6,961 nucleotides of DNA from an uncultured Victivallales bacterium (GTDB taxonomy: Bacteria; Verrucomicrobiota; Lentisphaeria; Oligosphaerales; JAFGRS01): NCBI GenBank assembly GCA_903834675.1, contig CAILKC010000348.1, positions 1 to 6,961 of the forward strand, read 5' to 3'. The stretch's first letter is position 1. The number at the start of each line of letters is the position of its first letter. Both the position numbers and the translations under genes were made by a program. Under the pieces are notes generated by a model, which did not search any database, was not told the DNA's origin, and worked only from the letters and a program-made list of their open reading frames with translations. Below, one piece after another: positions 1 to 6,178 of the stretch.

Positions 1-220
1 GGCCACCGCCGACCCGACGGTCGGCGGTCCCAGAGAATGGACCGGCCGCGGCTCGCGGCCACCGCCGACCCGACGGTCGGCGGTCCCAGAGAATGGACCG
101 GCCGCGGCTCGCGGCCAGAGCCGACCCGACGGTCGGCGGTCCCAAGGGATGGAGCGGCCGCGGCTCGCGGCCAGAGCCGACCCGACGGTCGGCGGTCCCA
201 CGGGATGGAGCGGCCGCGGC
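1..220. repeat. Tandem array of a 56-bp multi-hairpin repeat (four copies, left edge open)
   Basis: Units lie at 1-56, 57-112, 113-168 and 169-220, the last one truncated. Copies 1 and 2 are identical. Copy 3 differs from them at 6 positions, and copy 4 differs from copy 3 at one. Each full unit holds up to three inverted repeats. The first is ACCGCCGACC / GGTCGGCGGT with a CGAC loop (10 bp in copies 1-2; outer pairs lost in copies 3-4, leaving a 7-bp core). The second is GGTCC / GGACC (copies 1-2 only). The third is GGCCGCG / CGCGGCC with a GCT loop, which straddles the unit junction. The array ends 17 bp past the stop of the minus-strand PHP gene, so it could form the 3' end of that transcript. 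The unit length is not a multiple of three and all three plus frames are open, so the reading frames across it are artefacts of composition. Position 1 is the start of a unit, so more copies may lie to the left. Confidence 0.95.
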
Positions 221-237
221 CGTCGTCGTGCAGCGTC

Positions 238-1101
238 TCAGCGTACCACGGCGGCTTTTTCCCTGGCGCGCTGCTCCAGCGGCGGCAGCAGAGAGTCCGG
301 CGTCGCGAGTCCGCCGCGCCCGACCCCGAGCGCTATTCCCGGCACGTTGGTCCCGTGGAAGTCGGTGCCGCCACTCTGCAGTAAGCCCAAGGCTTCCGCG
401 TGCTCCTTGGCATTGCGGGTTTCCGTAGGGCCGTAGTCGGCGTAGTAGACCTCGATCCCGTCCAACCCCAACGGCCGCAAGCGTTCGACCGTGCGCCGCA
501 GGTAGGCGCCGGTGACGCTATTGCCCATGAGGGGATGGGCCCAGATGCAGACAGCACCGGCGGCGGAGAGCACCCGCAGGGCCTCCGCGACCGGCGTGAT
601 CTCGCGCTGAACATAGCCTGGCCTGCCACGACCGAGGAAACGGTCGAAGGCGTCGCGGTGGCTGCGGCAGAAACCGCCCCGCATCAAGGCCTGAGCAAAG
701 TGCGGTCGACCCACGACCGCGCCTCCCGCCAACGCCTCAACCTCCCGCAACTCAAGTGGGCAACCGAGCCGACGCAGGCGGTCCACCAGGCAGAGATTGC
801 GGCGCTGCCGACCAACACGGATGCCTTCCAGCAGGCGCAGAAGATCCGGGTTGCGATGGTCCACCCAGAGCCCGACCAGATGCATGATGGCGCTGCCGTC
901 ACCCTGACAGGCGATCTCAACCCCGGGCACGGTGCGAAGTAGCCGCCCCTGGCCGGCGGCGAGAAAGGCGTCGATGCCGCTGACCGTATCGTGATCGGTG
1001 AGAGCCATGGCCGACAGGCCGCCGGCCACCGCCAGCTCGACCAGCCCCGCCGGGGTCACCGCGCCGTCCGACTCGGTGCTGTGGCAATGCAGATCAATCA
1101 T
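238..1101 (-). CDS. PHP-domain metal-dependent phosphoesterase (RNase AM / nucleoside 3',5'-bisphosphate phosphatase type)
   Basis: A 287-residue cytoplasmic enzyme of the PHP family, close to the YciV/TrpH group. In that group, characterised members remove 5' nucleotides from short RNAs or hydrolyse 3',5'-bisphosphonucleosides using a cluster of metal ions. The expected metal ligands are all visible in order: His5 and His7 in DLHCHS, Asp12 in SDG, Asp36-His37-Asp38 in LTDHDT, Glu62 in GVEI, His134 in GRPHFA, His189 in AHP, and Asp247 and His249 in GGTDFHG. Length is normal for the family. The ATG at 1101 gives the canonical MIDLHCHS start, where the first ligands sit five residues in, so a later start is not possible. 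There is no clear Shine-Dalgarno sequence. The gene is transcribed away from the FHA-comEC pair, and the hairpin array lies just past its stop. The exact substrate (RNA 5' ends, pAp-like nucleotides or another phosphoester) cannot be decided from sequence. Confidence 0.93.
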   Translation of the reverse strand: MIDLHCHSTESDGAVTPAGLVELAVAGGLSAMALTDHDTVSGIDAFLAAGQGRLLRTVPGVEIACQGDGSAIMHLVGLWVDHRNPDLLRLLEGIRVGRQRRNLCLVDRLRRLGCPLELREVEALAGGAVVGRPHFAQALMRGGFCRSHRDAFDRFLGRGRPGYVQREITPVAEALRVLSAAGAVCIWAHPLMGNSVTGAYLRRTVERLRPLGLDGIEVYYADYGPTETRNAKEHAEALGLLQSGGTDFHGTNVPGIALGVGRGGLATPDSLLPPLEQRAREKAAVVR

Positions 1102-1220
1102 CCAAAAACCCGGCCCGTTCTTGCATTCGACTCGACCTCAACGCATGTTCTCAGAGGCTGCTTCTTCAAGCCCAGACGATATTGCGGGATTGCGGAGAGT
1201 CCAGGCGGAGTGCGAAGACC
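1102..1220. promoter_or_regulatory. Divergent intergenic region expected to hold two promoters
   Basis: These 119 bp separate the start codons of the PHP gene (minus strand) and the FHA gene (plus strand), so promoters for both should lie here. A GATATT hexamer at 1178-1183 could serve as a -10 box for the FHA gene, but there is no good -35 element at the right distance. No convincing sigma-70 pair is visible on the other strand either. The assignment rests on gene orientation, not on a recognised motif. A weak GGAG ribosome binding site for the FHA gene is at 1207-1210. Confidence 0.35.
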
Positions 1221-3398
1221 ATGAGATTGCGGATCGCCGAAGGCCAAGAGGTCGGCCGAGTCCTTACTCTGAAGCCCGAAGGGTTCGGTATCGGCCGCGG
1301 CCAAGATAACGACCTGATGATCAGCGAGGAAGGGATCTCGCGGCATCATTGCCGTATCTGCCTGACGGGCGGATCGTGGCTGGCGGAAGACCTCAACAGC
1401 ATGAACGGGGTCAACGTCAACGGCCGACGCATTGGCGGCACCTGCAGCCTGGCCCCAGGAGACCGCATCGCTATCGGCAAACAGGTTTTCATCGTCGAGA
1501 ATGGCAATGAGGGCGCCGCGCCGCCGGGCGTGGCACCCTTGCCCGCACCGCCGGTCACAAAGGTCGAGCCGGAGCTGCCGGTCACCCAGGCAGGCCGGGC
1601 CGAGCCCCTGTGGGACGAGGCCGATTTGCCCGCGCCGCGGCGCTTTCCGTGGTTCCGGCTGGCCCTGCTGGTGGTGCTGCTGGGAATCATCAGCACGCTC
1701 GCGTTCCTGGTGTTCAGCCGCAGCGGGAGCCCCCCCGCACCTGTGGCCGTCGCGCCGCCGGACAGCGGGGCAGACAGCGCTCCCGCTCCCAAGGAAGTCA
1801 GCGATGCCGAATTGGCCAAGCTTATTGCCGACGAAGAAAAGACGCCCTCACGGCCTGGCGGCGCTAAGCCCGTCGGCCCGGCCGCGGCGGCCGCCCCCGC
1901 GAGCGCGCCGGGAGCCGACGGGGGCGCGGCGATGGGCGGCAAGGCACCCACCGCCGCCGAAACCGGGGAGCCGCCGGCGACGGAGACGGGACGCGCCGTG
2001 GTGTCAGACCTGGTCTTCGTGGCCAGTGACCCGACCGGCGCCACCGTGACCGTGGATGGCAAGGCGCAGGGCCCGACGCCGGTGCTGGTGCGTGGACTGG
2101 AGAAGGGCAGGCATCGCATCGTGCTGAGTTTGGACGGCTACGAGGAATTTGATCGGCAAATCCATGTCCCGGACCTGTTGCCCTCGCGACCCTATGCGTT
2201 GCGGGCCAAGGCTGGCACTCTGCACGTCACCAGCACGGCGCCCGGCACGGCCGTCTGGCGTGGACCGCAGCTTCTGGGGGTGGCCCCCGGGCTGATTCAG
2301 GGTCTGCCCCCAGGCGATTACGAGCTGGTCTTCGCGGCGCCGGGGTGTGAACCCATACGGAAAGCGGTCACCCTCAGCGATGTGAGTAGTACGCGCGTCG
2401 AGGTCGAGCCCAAACCCCTGCTGGGGGCTCTGGAGATAACCACGCAGCCAGCTGGCTGCACCGTCTCCATTGAGGGTGCTCTCAAGGCCGTGAGTCCGCC
2501 CGCGGGAGACCTGGCCACCACCTCGGGGTTGCTGCACTTTGCCGGCTTGCGCGGCGGCACCTACACCGTTCTCGTCGAGCACCCCTCGGGCGTCAGCCGC
2601 AGCGGTAAGCTGACCGTGAAGCCGGGCGAAACCGTCACCCAGGCAGTACGGCTGTGGGTTCCTGATACGCGGCTGGTGCTCAATGATGGCACGCTGAAGG
2701 TCGGCATGGTCGTGGAACGTAACGAACATGGCGACATCGTGCTCGCCGAAACAGCCCGGCAATTGGAGCGCTACCTGAAGCCCCAGGTGGCCAACGTCAT
2801 CGCGCTGAGCAAGGAGGAGACCGCCGAGATCCTGAAGAAGCAGGGCGCTATCGCGGCGCCGCGGTCGCCGGAGGGGAAAGCGGAGGGCAAGCCGGAGGGG
2901 AAAGCGGAGGAGAAGGACAAACCCGAGGGCAAGGACAAGCCGCGCGAAGCCGCTGAGCGCCGCGGCGCCGACGCCAAGGCCGAGGGGGACAAGGCGGGCA
3001 TTGCCTGGGGCGACGAGCCGGCCGCCGCCGCCCGTCCGGACCGTCCCGAGGGCGCTGCCGACGCCACCGACTTCACGGTCGAAAGCCTCTCGGAACTGCT
3101 CCGCAAAGAATCGAGCACCGAGATCGGGCACCGCTTCAAGGACCGTTCGATCACGCTGCGAGGACAGGCCTCCGGCATCACCAAAGACAGCACCGATAGT
3201 TACCTCTCCTTCGGACGTCGCGTCCGCTGCTACCTCGACCGTGAAACCTACGGCGATGCAGACAGGGAGAAGCTGCGCACCGCGACCACCGCGAATGAAC
3301 CGCTGTCGGTCACCGGGGTCTCGGCCGGCTTTCGTGGCGATGTGCTGATCCTGAAGGACTGCAAGGTCAAAGTGCTGGTCAAGGAAGACAAGAAGTGA
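1221..3398 (+). CDS. FHA-domain membrane protein with three PEGA repeats and a C-terminal OB-like domain
   Basis: 725 residues. Residues 1-95 are an FHA phosphothreonine-binding domain, with GIGR at 23-26, SRHH at 40-43 and a DLNSMNGVNVNG block at 57-68 that keeps the recognition loops. A proline-rich linker leads to one membrane helix at about 143-165, so the FHA end should be cytoplasmic and the rest outside. After an Ala/Pro-rich linker come three PEGA-type beta repeats (about 262-318, 331-395 and 401-475), often linked to surface or cell-wall contacts. Residues 482-530 resemble the short LxDGTxxxGxVxExxxGDIVL motif common in PVC secreted proteins. A charged EGK-rich stretch (551-575) precedes residues 617-720, which look like an OB-fold of the tRNA_anti-like type (ITLRGQASGI, RVRCYLD, LSVTGVSAGF, LILKDCKV). 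ATG at 1221 is preferred over TTG at 1182 because the FHA domain begins immediately after it. Probably co-transcribed with comEC, whose start is 57 bp beyond the stop. The partner and exact role are unknown. Confidence 0.9.
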   Translation: MRLRIAEGQEVGRVLTLKPEGFGIGRGQDNDLMISEEGISRHHCRICLTGGSWLAEDLNSMNGVNVNGRRIGGTCSLAPGDRIAIGKQVFIVENGNEGAAPPGVAPLPAPPVTKVEPELPVTQAGRAEPLWDEADLPAPRRFPWFRLALLVVLLGIISTLAFLVFSRSGSPPAPVAVAPPDSGADSAPAPKEVSDAELAKLIADEEKTPSRPGGAKPVGPAAAAAPASAPGADGGAAMGGKAPTAAETGEPPATETGRAVVSDLVFVASDPTGATVTVDGKAQGPTPVLVRGLEKGRHRIVLSLDGYEEFDRQIHVPDLLPSRPYALRAKAGTLHVTSTAPGTAVWRGPQLLGVAPGLIQGLPPGDYELVFAAPGCEPIRKAVTLSDVSSTRVEVEPKPLLGALEITTQPAGCTVSIEGALKAVSPPAGDLATTSGLLHFAGLRGGTYTVLVEHPSGVSRSGKLTVKPGETVTQAVRLWVPDTRLVLNDGTLKVGMVVERNEHGDIVLAETARQLERYLKPQVANVIALSKEETAEILKKQGAIAAPRSPEGKAEGKPEGKAEEKDKPEGKDKPREAAERRGADAKAEGDKAGIAWGDEPAAAARPDRPEGAADATDFTVESLSELLRKESSTEIGHRFKDRSITLRGQASGITKDSTDSYLSFGRRVRCYLDRETYGDADREKLRTATTANEPLSVTGVSAGFRGDVLILKDCKVKVLVKEDKK
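2871..2942 (+). repeat. Imperfect 24-bp direct repeats inside the FHA gene (EGK-rich linker)
   Basis: Two close copies of an eight-codon unit lie at 2871-2894 and 2895-2918, encoding EGKAEGKP and EGKAEEKD. A degenerate third follows at 2919-2942 (KPEGKDKP). The unit is a multiple of three, so gain or loss of copies keeps the frame. The segment encodes a highly charged, probably disordered spacer between the DGT-motif region and the OB-like domain. Such a linker is likely to vary in length between strains. Confidence 0.75.
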
Positions 3399-3437
3399 CG
3401 CGGGTGGCGGGCGTGGCCGAGGGAACGGGAATGCCTT

Positions 3438-3448
3438 AGGGAGAGGGG
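3438..3448 (+). promoter_or_regulatory. Strong ribosome binding site for comEC
   Basis: The purine-rich AGGGAGAGGGG lies 7 bp before the GTG at 3456 and fits the anti-Shine-Dalgarno sequence well. It fixes the GTG as the comEC start. The short 57-bp gap after the FHA stop, with no terminator-like hairpin in it, supports translation of comEC from the same transcript. Confidence 0.7.
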
Positions 3449-3455
3449 TCCTCAC

Positions 3456-5714
3456 GTGCGCCTGTCGGCACTACGCCCAGTTTGGGTGCGTTGGCGCGTT
3501 CCCTGTGCCGCCTGTCCTGCCGTGCCGGTCTCCCTGGTGTTGGCAGCTGGCATTCTGGCCGGCCTGGCGTTGGCCGGGTCTCCGGCAGAACCGCAGTGGG
3601 CCGTGGGCTGGCTGGCGGTGGGGGCCCTAGTCGTTTCGGGCTCCGCTCCTTGGCGCCCGTGGAGGCTGGCCTGCCTACCCTTGGGCGTCTTCCTCCTTCT
3701 TCTGCACCAAGCGGCGCCCTGGGACTCTCTGGCTCAAGCCCTGCCCAGGCCAGCCTGTCGTATCGCTATCCGCGCTGTCGTCAGCGATGCGCTCTGCCAC
3801 GGAGAGAACCTCGAACTCCTGCCGCCAGCCCCCGCGGCAGCGGTGTCGGTGGAAAGCGTCCGCCGACCCGGCGAGATCAGCTGGTCCAAGGCTTCGGGCC
3901 GGGTGCTTGTGCTCCTGCCGGAGGCCTGCCGCGTCAACTACGGCGAGCGCATTGTGGTCCACGGGATCGTGCTGCCGCCCAGCCAGTCTCCCTTTCCCGG
4001 CGCCTTCGAGTACCGTGAGTACCTGCGCCAAAACGGTATCCGGCATGTCATCGAGGCAAGTACGATAGCGCGCGCTGGCTTCGCCGACGGGGTGACCGGG
4101 GGGCTGCGCCGACTCCTGGCCTTCCGAGATGTGATCGCTAGTCGTCTGGTCTCGCAGGTGCCGTCCGAGGATCACGCCGGCATCCTGCTCGCCATGACCT
4201 TCGGTTTTCGCCAAACCCTCCGACCCGAAACCCGCGCGGCGTTTCTGCGTAGCGGCACGATCCACCTGTTTTCGGTGTCCGGGCTGAACGTCGGTATGGT
4301 GGGCATCGTGTTCGGCACGTTGCTGCAGTTGCTAGGCTTGCCCTATCGCGGGCGCTACGCCCTGATTCCTCTGCTGCTTGGCGCCTATGTGCTGATGACG
4401 GGGTCGGCGCCGTCGGCGGTGCGCGCCTGGCTCATGGTGTGCGCCGTGTGCTGGGCGCGGGTTCGATTCCTGGCCTTGTCGCCGCTCAACGGAGTCGCCT
4501 TGGCCGCCGTGGCCATCATGCTGTGGAACCCGCTGGCCCTGCTGCAAGCTGGTTTCCTGTACTCGTTCACGACGGTGTCGGCGCTGGTTCTTGGCTGGCC
4601 GTGCCTGTCGACGCTGGTGCGCGTGCTGCGCGAGCGTGACGGCTGGTTGCCGCGCCCACTGCGCCCCCGTCTCCAGGCGCACGCCGTACGGTCCACGGTC
4701 CAGGCCGTCGGGGCCAGCGTAGTGGCCTGGTTTGGCGGCGCGGGCTTGATGCTGTACCTGAGCGCCATGGTTGTGCCTGCCGCCCTGCCGGTGAACGTGA
4801 TGCTGATTCCCTTGGCCTATGTCCTGATGGTCTTGGCCATTCCCAAGATGATCGTGGCGTGCCTGCCTCTGGTCCTGCCCAATGCCGTCGCCGGGCAGAT
4901 CATGAACGCGCTAGTTGAGGCGATTCAGGCGCTGGCGACCGTGGGGAGCGGTCCTGGCGGTAGCTGGGGCGTGCCCACCCCGTCAGGCGCCCTGGTGGCC
5001 GCCTATTACGTAACCCTCTTCGCCGCCCTGGCGGCGTGGCTGCCTGGGCGGGTTCGGCTGGCGGCCGCTGCCGTCGCCAGCGCCCTCCTGGCCGCCGCGA
5101 CCTGGATCCCTTGGCAGACGCCGCGACTCGCCCTGGTCTGGGGCGGAGACTGCGACATCCCCGTCGTCGTCATCGAGCGTGCTGACGGGATGCCGCCGGT
5201 GGTCCTGCACAGCGGCACCGCGGAAGCGCAGCGGACCCTGCTGAACTGGCTACAGAGGCGCGGCCATCGTCGCGTGGATGCGTTGGTCTTCGGTTGGGAC
5301 TTCCGGCGTACCGCCGAGCGGGCGCCCGCGGCCGTGCGCCTGTTGCAGGCTGATACCCTCATCCTTCCCGCGGCGCCACGCCTCGGCAGTCCCTTGTACC
5401 AAGCCGTCATCGAGCAACAGAGCCGGGGGGGTAAGGTCCGCTTCCTGGCCCACGCGCCAGCGGGGGGCGAAAGGGTCACCGCCACCTGGCCGGGAGGCGA
5501 GATATCCGTACTCGACGACGGCGACAGCCGCAGGATACGGATCGTCACCCGCGGCTGCGGCACACCGCAAACCGTAGCCATCAGCCGCGAGCCCTCCGGC
5601 CGACACCGCCTGACGCTCAGCCAGGGAACCGGACCGGCCACGGTCACCGAGGTCATCCCCACCTTCCATCGGCGGCTGATCGAAGTCATCCCGGCCAGCG
5701 AACCGGACCGCTGA
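3456..5714 (+). CDS. comEC: ComEC/Rec2-family DNA internalisation channel with a degenerate beta-lactamase-like domain
   Basis: 752 residues, normal for full-length ComEC, the inner-membrane channel that carries single-stranded transforming DNA into the cytoplasm. N-terminal helices (about 26-84) are followed by the DUF4131/OB-like region (about 100-205, including NYGERIVVHGIVLPP and FEYREYLRQNGI). The polytopic competence domain spans about 235-550. It shows GILLAMTFGFRQTL, FLRSGTIHLFSVSGLNVG (264-280), MTGSAPSAVRAWLM (314-327) and LSPLNGVALAA, all typical of the family. The C-terminal part (about 556-752) aligns in outline with the metallo-beta-lactamase-like domain (DCDIPVVVIE, VVLHSG, LQRRGHRRVDALVF), but the HxHxDH metal motif is replaced by GWDFRRTAER near 613-622, so nuclease activity is unlikely. 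The usual SGLH is SGLN (residues 275-278). GTG start with a strong ribosome binding site. Follows the FHA gene and is probably its operon partner. No comEA, comF or dprA is in the window, so working competence cannot be judged. Confidence 0.95.
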   Translation: MRLSALRPVWVRWRVPCAACPAVPVSLVLAAGILAGLALAGSPAEPQWAVGWLAVGALVVSGSAPWRPWRLACLPLGVFLLLLHQAAPWDSLAQALPRPACRIAIRAVVSDALCHGENLELLPPAPAAAVSVESVRRPGEISWSKASGRVLVLLPEACRVNYGERIVVHGIVLPPSQSPFPGAFEYREYLRQNGIRHVIEASTIARAGFADGVTGGLRRLLAFRDVIASRLVSQVPSEDHAGILLAMTFGFRQTLRPETRAAFLRSGTIHLFSVSGLNVGMVGIVFGTLLQLLGLPYRGRYALIPLLLGAYVLMTGSAPSAVRAWLMVCAVCWARVRFLALSPLNGVALAAVAIMLWNPLALLQAGFLYSFTTVSALVLGWPCLSTLVRVLRERDGWLPRPLRPRLQAHAVRSTVQAVGASVVAWFGGAGLMLYLSAMVVPAALPVNVMLIPLAYVLMVLAIPKMIVACLPLVLPNAVAGQIMNALVEAIQALATVGSGPGGSWGVPTPSGALVAAYYVTLFAALAAWLPGRVRLAAAAVASALLAAATWIPWQTPRLALVWGGDCDIPVVVIERADGMPPVVLHSGTAEAQRTLLNWLQRRGHRRVDALVFGWDFRRTAERAPAAVRLLQADTLILPAAPRLGSPLYQAVIEQQSRGGKVRFLAHAPAGGERVTATWPGGEISVLDDGDSRRIRIVTRGCGTPQTVAISREPSGRHRLTLSQGTGPATVTEVIPTFHRRLIEVIPASEPDR

Positions 5715-5721
5715 GGCCGGA

Positions 5722-5737
5722 TGCATGTCGCCATGCA
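5722..5737 (+). other. Small hairpin just past comEC
   Basis: TGCATG / CATGCA form a perfect 6-bp stem around a TCGC loop, 8 bp after the comEC stop. No T-run follows, so it is not a classical intrinsic terminator. It might protect the 3' end of the message. Confidence 0.4.
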
Positions 5738-5768
5738 GGAGCTCTGAGACGAAGCACTAAACGCTTCC

Positions 5769-5814
5769 CCCGGCGGGCAAGCCACCGGGATTTCTACACC
5801 AGGCCCGAATCCCG
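5769..5814 (+). terminator. Candidate terminator or stem-loop region after comEC
   Basis: Two overlapping, mutually exclusive stems are visible. One is CCCGG (5769-5773) with CCGGG (5785-5789), followed by ATTTCT. The other is CGGGATT (5786-5792) with AATCCCG (5808-5814), a perfect 7-bp stem with a 15-nt loop. The T-run is short, so this is a weak terminator at best. It is the best candidate in the gap between comEC and the tRNA. Confidence 0.3.
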
Positions 5815-5907
5815 CCAGGCTGATGGCTATCCGCATAGTGCCGTGGATGCCCTCAACGGCTACGCCTTGGTGGGGTCCGAGCACGACTGACGGCGACCGC
5901 GAAACAC

Positions 5908-5935
5908 TTGATTTGGCGCCCCCGGCGGCGATATT
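5908..5935 (+). promoter_or_regulatory. Candidate sigma-70 promoter for the tRNA gene
   Basis: TTGATT at 5908-5913 and GATATT at 5930-5935 are separated by 16 bp, placing a start near 5942, about 34 bp before the mature tRNA. A perfect 7-bp inverted repeat, GACGGCG (5889-5895) and CGCCGTC (5943-5949), brackets the pair. Whether that is an operator or chance is not known. Motif match only. Confidence 0.4.
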
Positions 5936-5975
5936 GAGGAACCGCCGTCCGCCAGCACCGGCCGGTACTGTTCAA

Positions 5976-6052
5976 GGGCCCGTAGCTCAGTTGGTTAGAG
6001 CAGACGACTCATAATCGTCGGGTCGCTGGTTCGAACCCAGCCGGGCCCACCA
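5976..6052 (+). tRNA. tRNA with CAU anticodon, likely the minor tRNA-Ile2 (lysidine type), otherwise elongator tRNA-Met
   Basis: A complete 77-nt cloverleaf with encoded CCA. The acceptor stem GGGCCCG (5976-5982) pairs perfectly with CGGGCCC (6042-6048), and the discriminator is A at 6049. The D stem is GCTC/GAGC (5985-5988, 5998-6001). The anticodon stem GACGA/TCGTC (6003-6007, 6015-6019) encloses loop CTCATAA with anticodon CAT at 6010-6012. The variable loop is 5 nt, and the T arm is GCTGG-TTCGAAC-CCAGC (6025-6041). The acceptor lacks the unpaired 1-72 position of initiator tRNA. It carries C4-G69 and C5-G68, which from memory are the pairs TilS uses to pick tRNA-Ile2, and the anticodon and T arms resemble E. 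coli ileX. It would then read AUA after lysidine modification. Confidence 0.97.
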
Positions 6053-6178
6053 CTTTAGCAGCCTGTAATCAACCACTTATAGCTCCATTTCTTTCCTTGT
6101 CACCTCCTGTCCTAATGGGTCATAGTGGTCGTTTCTACTGTCGATTTACTGTAACTCGTCTGTGCCTGAGCCATCCGG
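6053..6178. other. AT-richer spacer between the tRNA and the small membrane protein
   Basis: This 126-bp stretch is clearly less GC-rich than everything before it, with runs such as CCATTTCTTTCC. It has no open frame and no hairpin with a T-run. It must hold any promoter for the gene at 6179, but no good -35/-10 pair was found. The composition change begins exactly at the tRNA 3' end. Confidence 0.5.

Noticed and set aside
1..220. CRISPR array
   Set aside because: The units are contiguous, with no unique spacers between repeats, and no cas gene is present.
37..436. Three overlapping plus-strand open frames (37-384, 93-428, 149-436) with similar repeated peptides
   Set aside because: They are the same 56-bp repeat read in three frames, because the unit is not a multiple of three. 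They also run antisense into the PHP gene and have no ribosome binding site.
1182..1220. Upstream TTG start for the FHA protein
   Set aside because: The 13 extra residues (MRDCGESRRSAKT) precede a typical FHA start, and the ATG at 1221 is better placed for the domain.
2004..3455. Long minus-strand open frame (483 codons) opposite the FHA gene
   Set aside because: It is an antisense shadow caused by high GC at third positions. It shows no recognisable domains, while the plus strand has clear FHA, PEGA and OB-like domains.
5006..5884. Minus-strand open frame (292 codons) opposite the end of comEC
   Set aside because: It is low-complexity and rich in Arg, Ser and Pro, antisense to a well supported ComEC, with no family resemblance.
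5823..6014. Plus-strand open frame ending GPVAQLVRADDS
   Set aside because: Its C-terminus is the translation of the tRNA 5' half, a common false gene call.
6042..6060. Phage or island attachment site at the tRNA 3' end
   Set aside because: No integrase and no second copy of the tRNA 3' end is present in the window. Only the composition change hints at it, so it is kept as a weak finding and not annotated.
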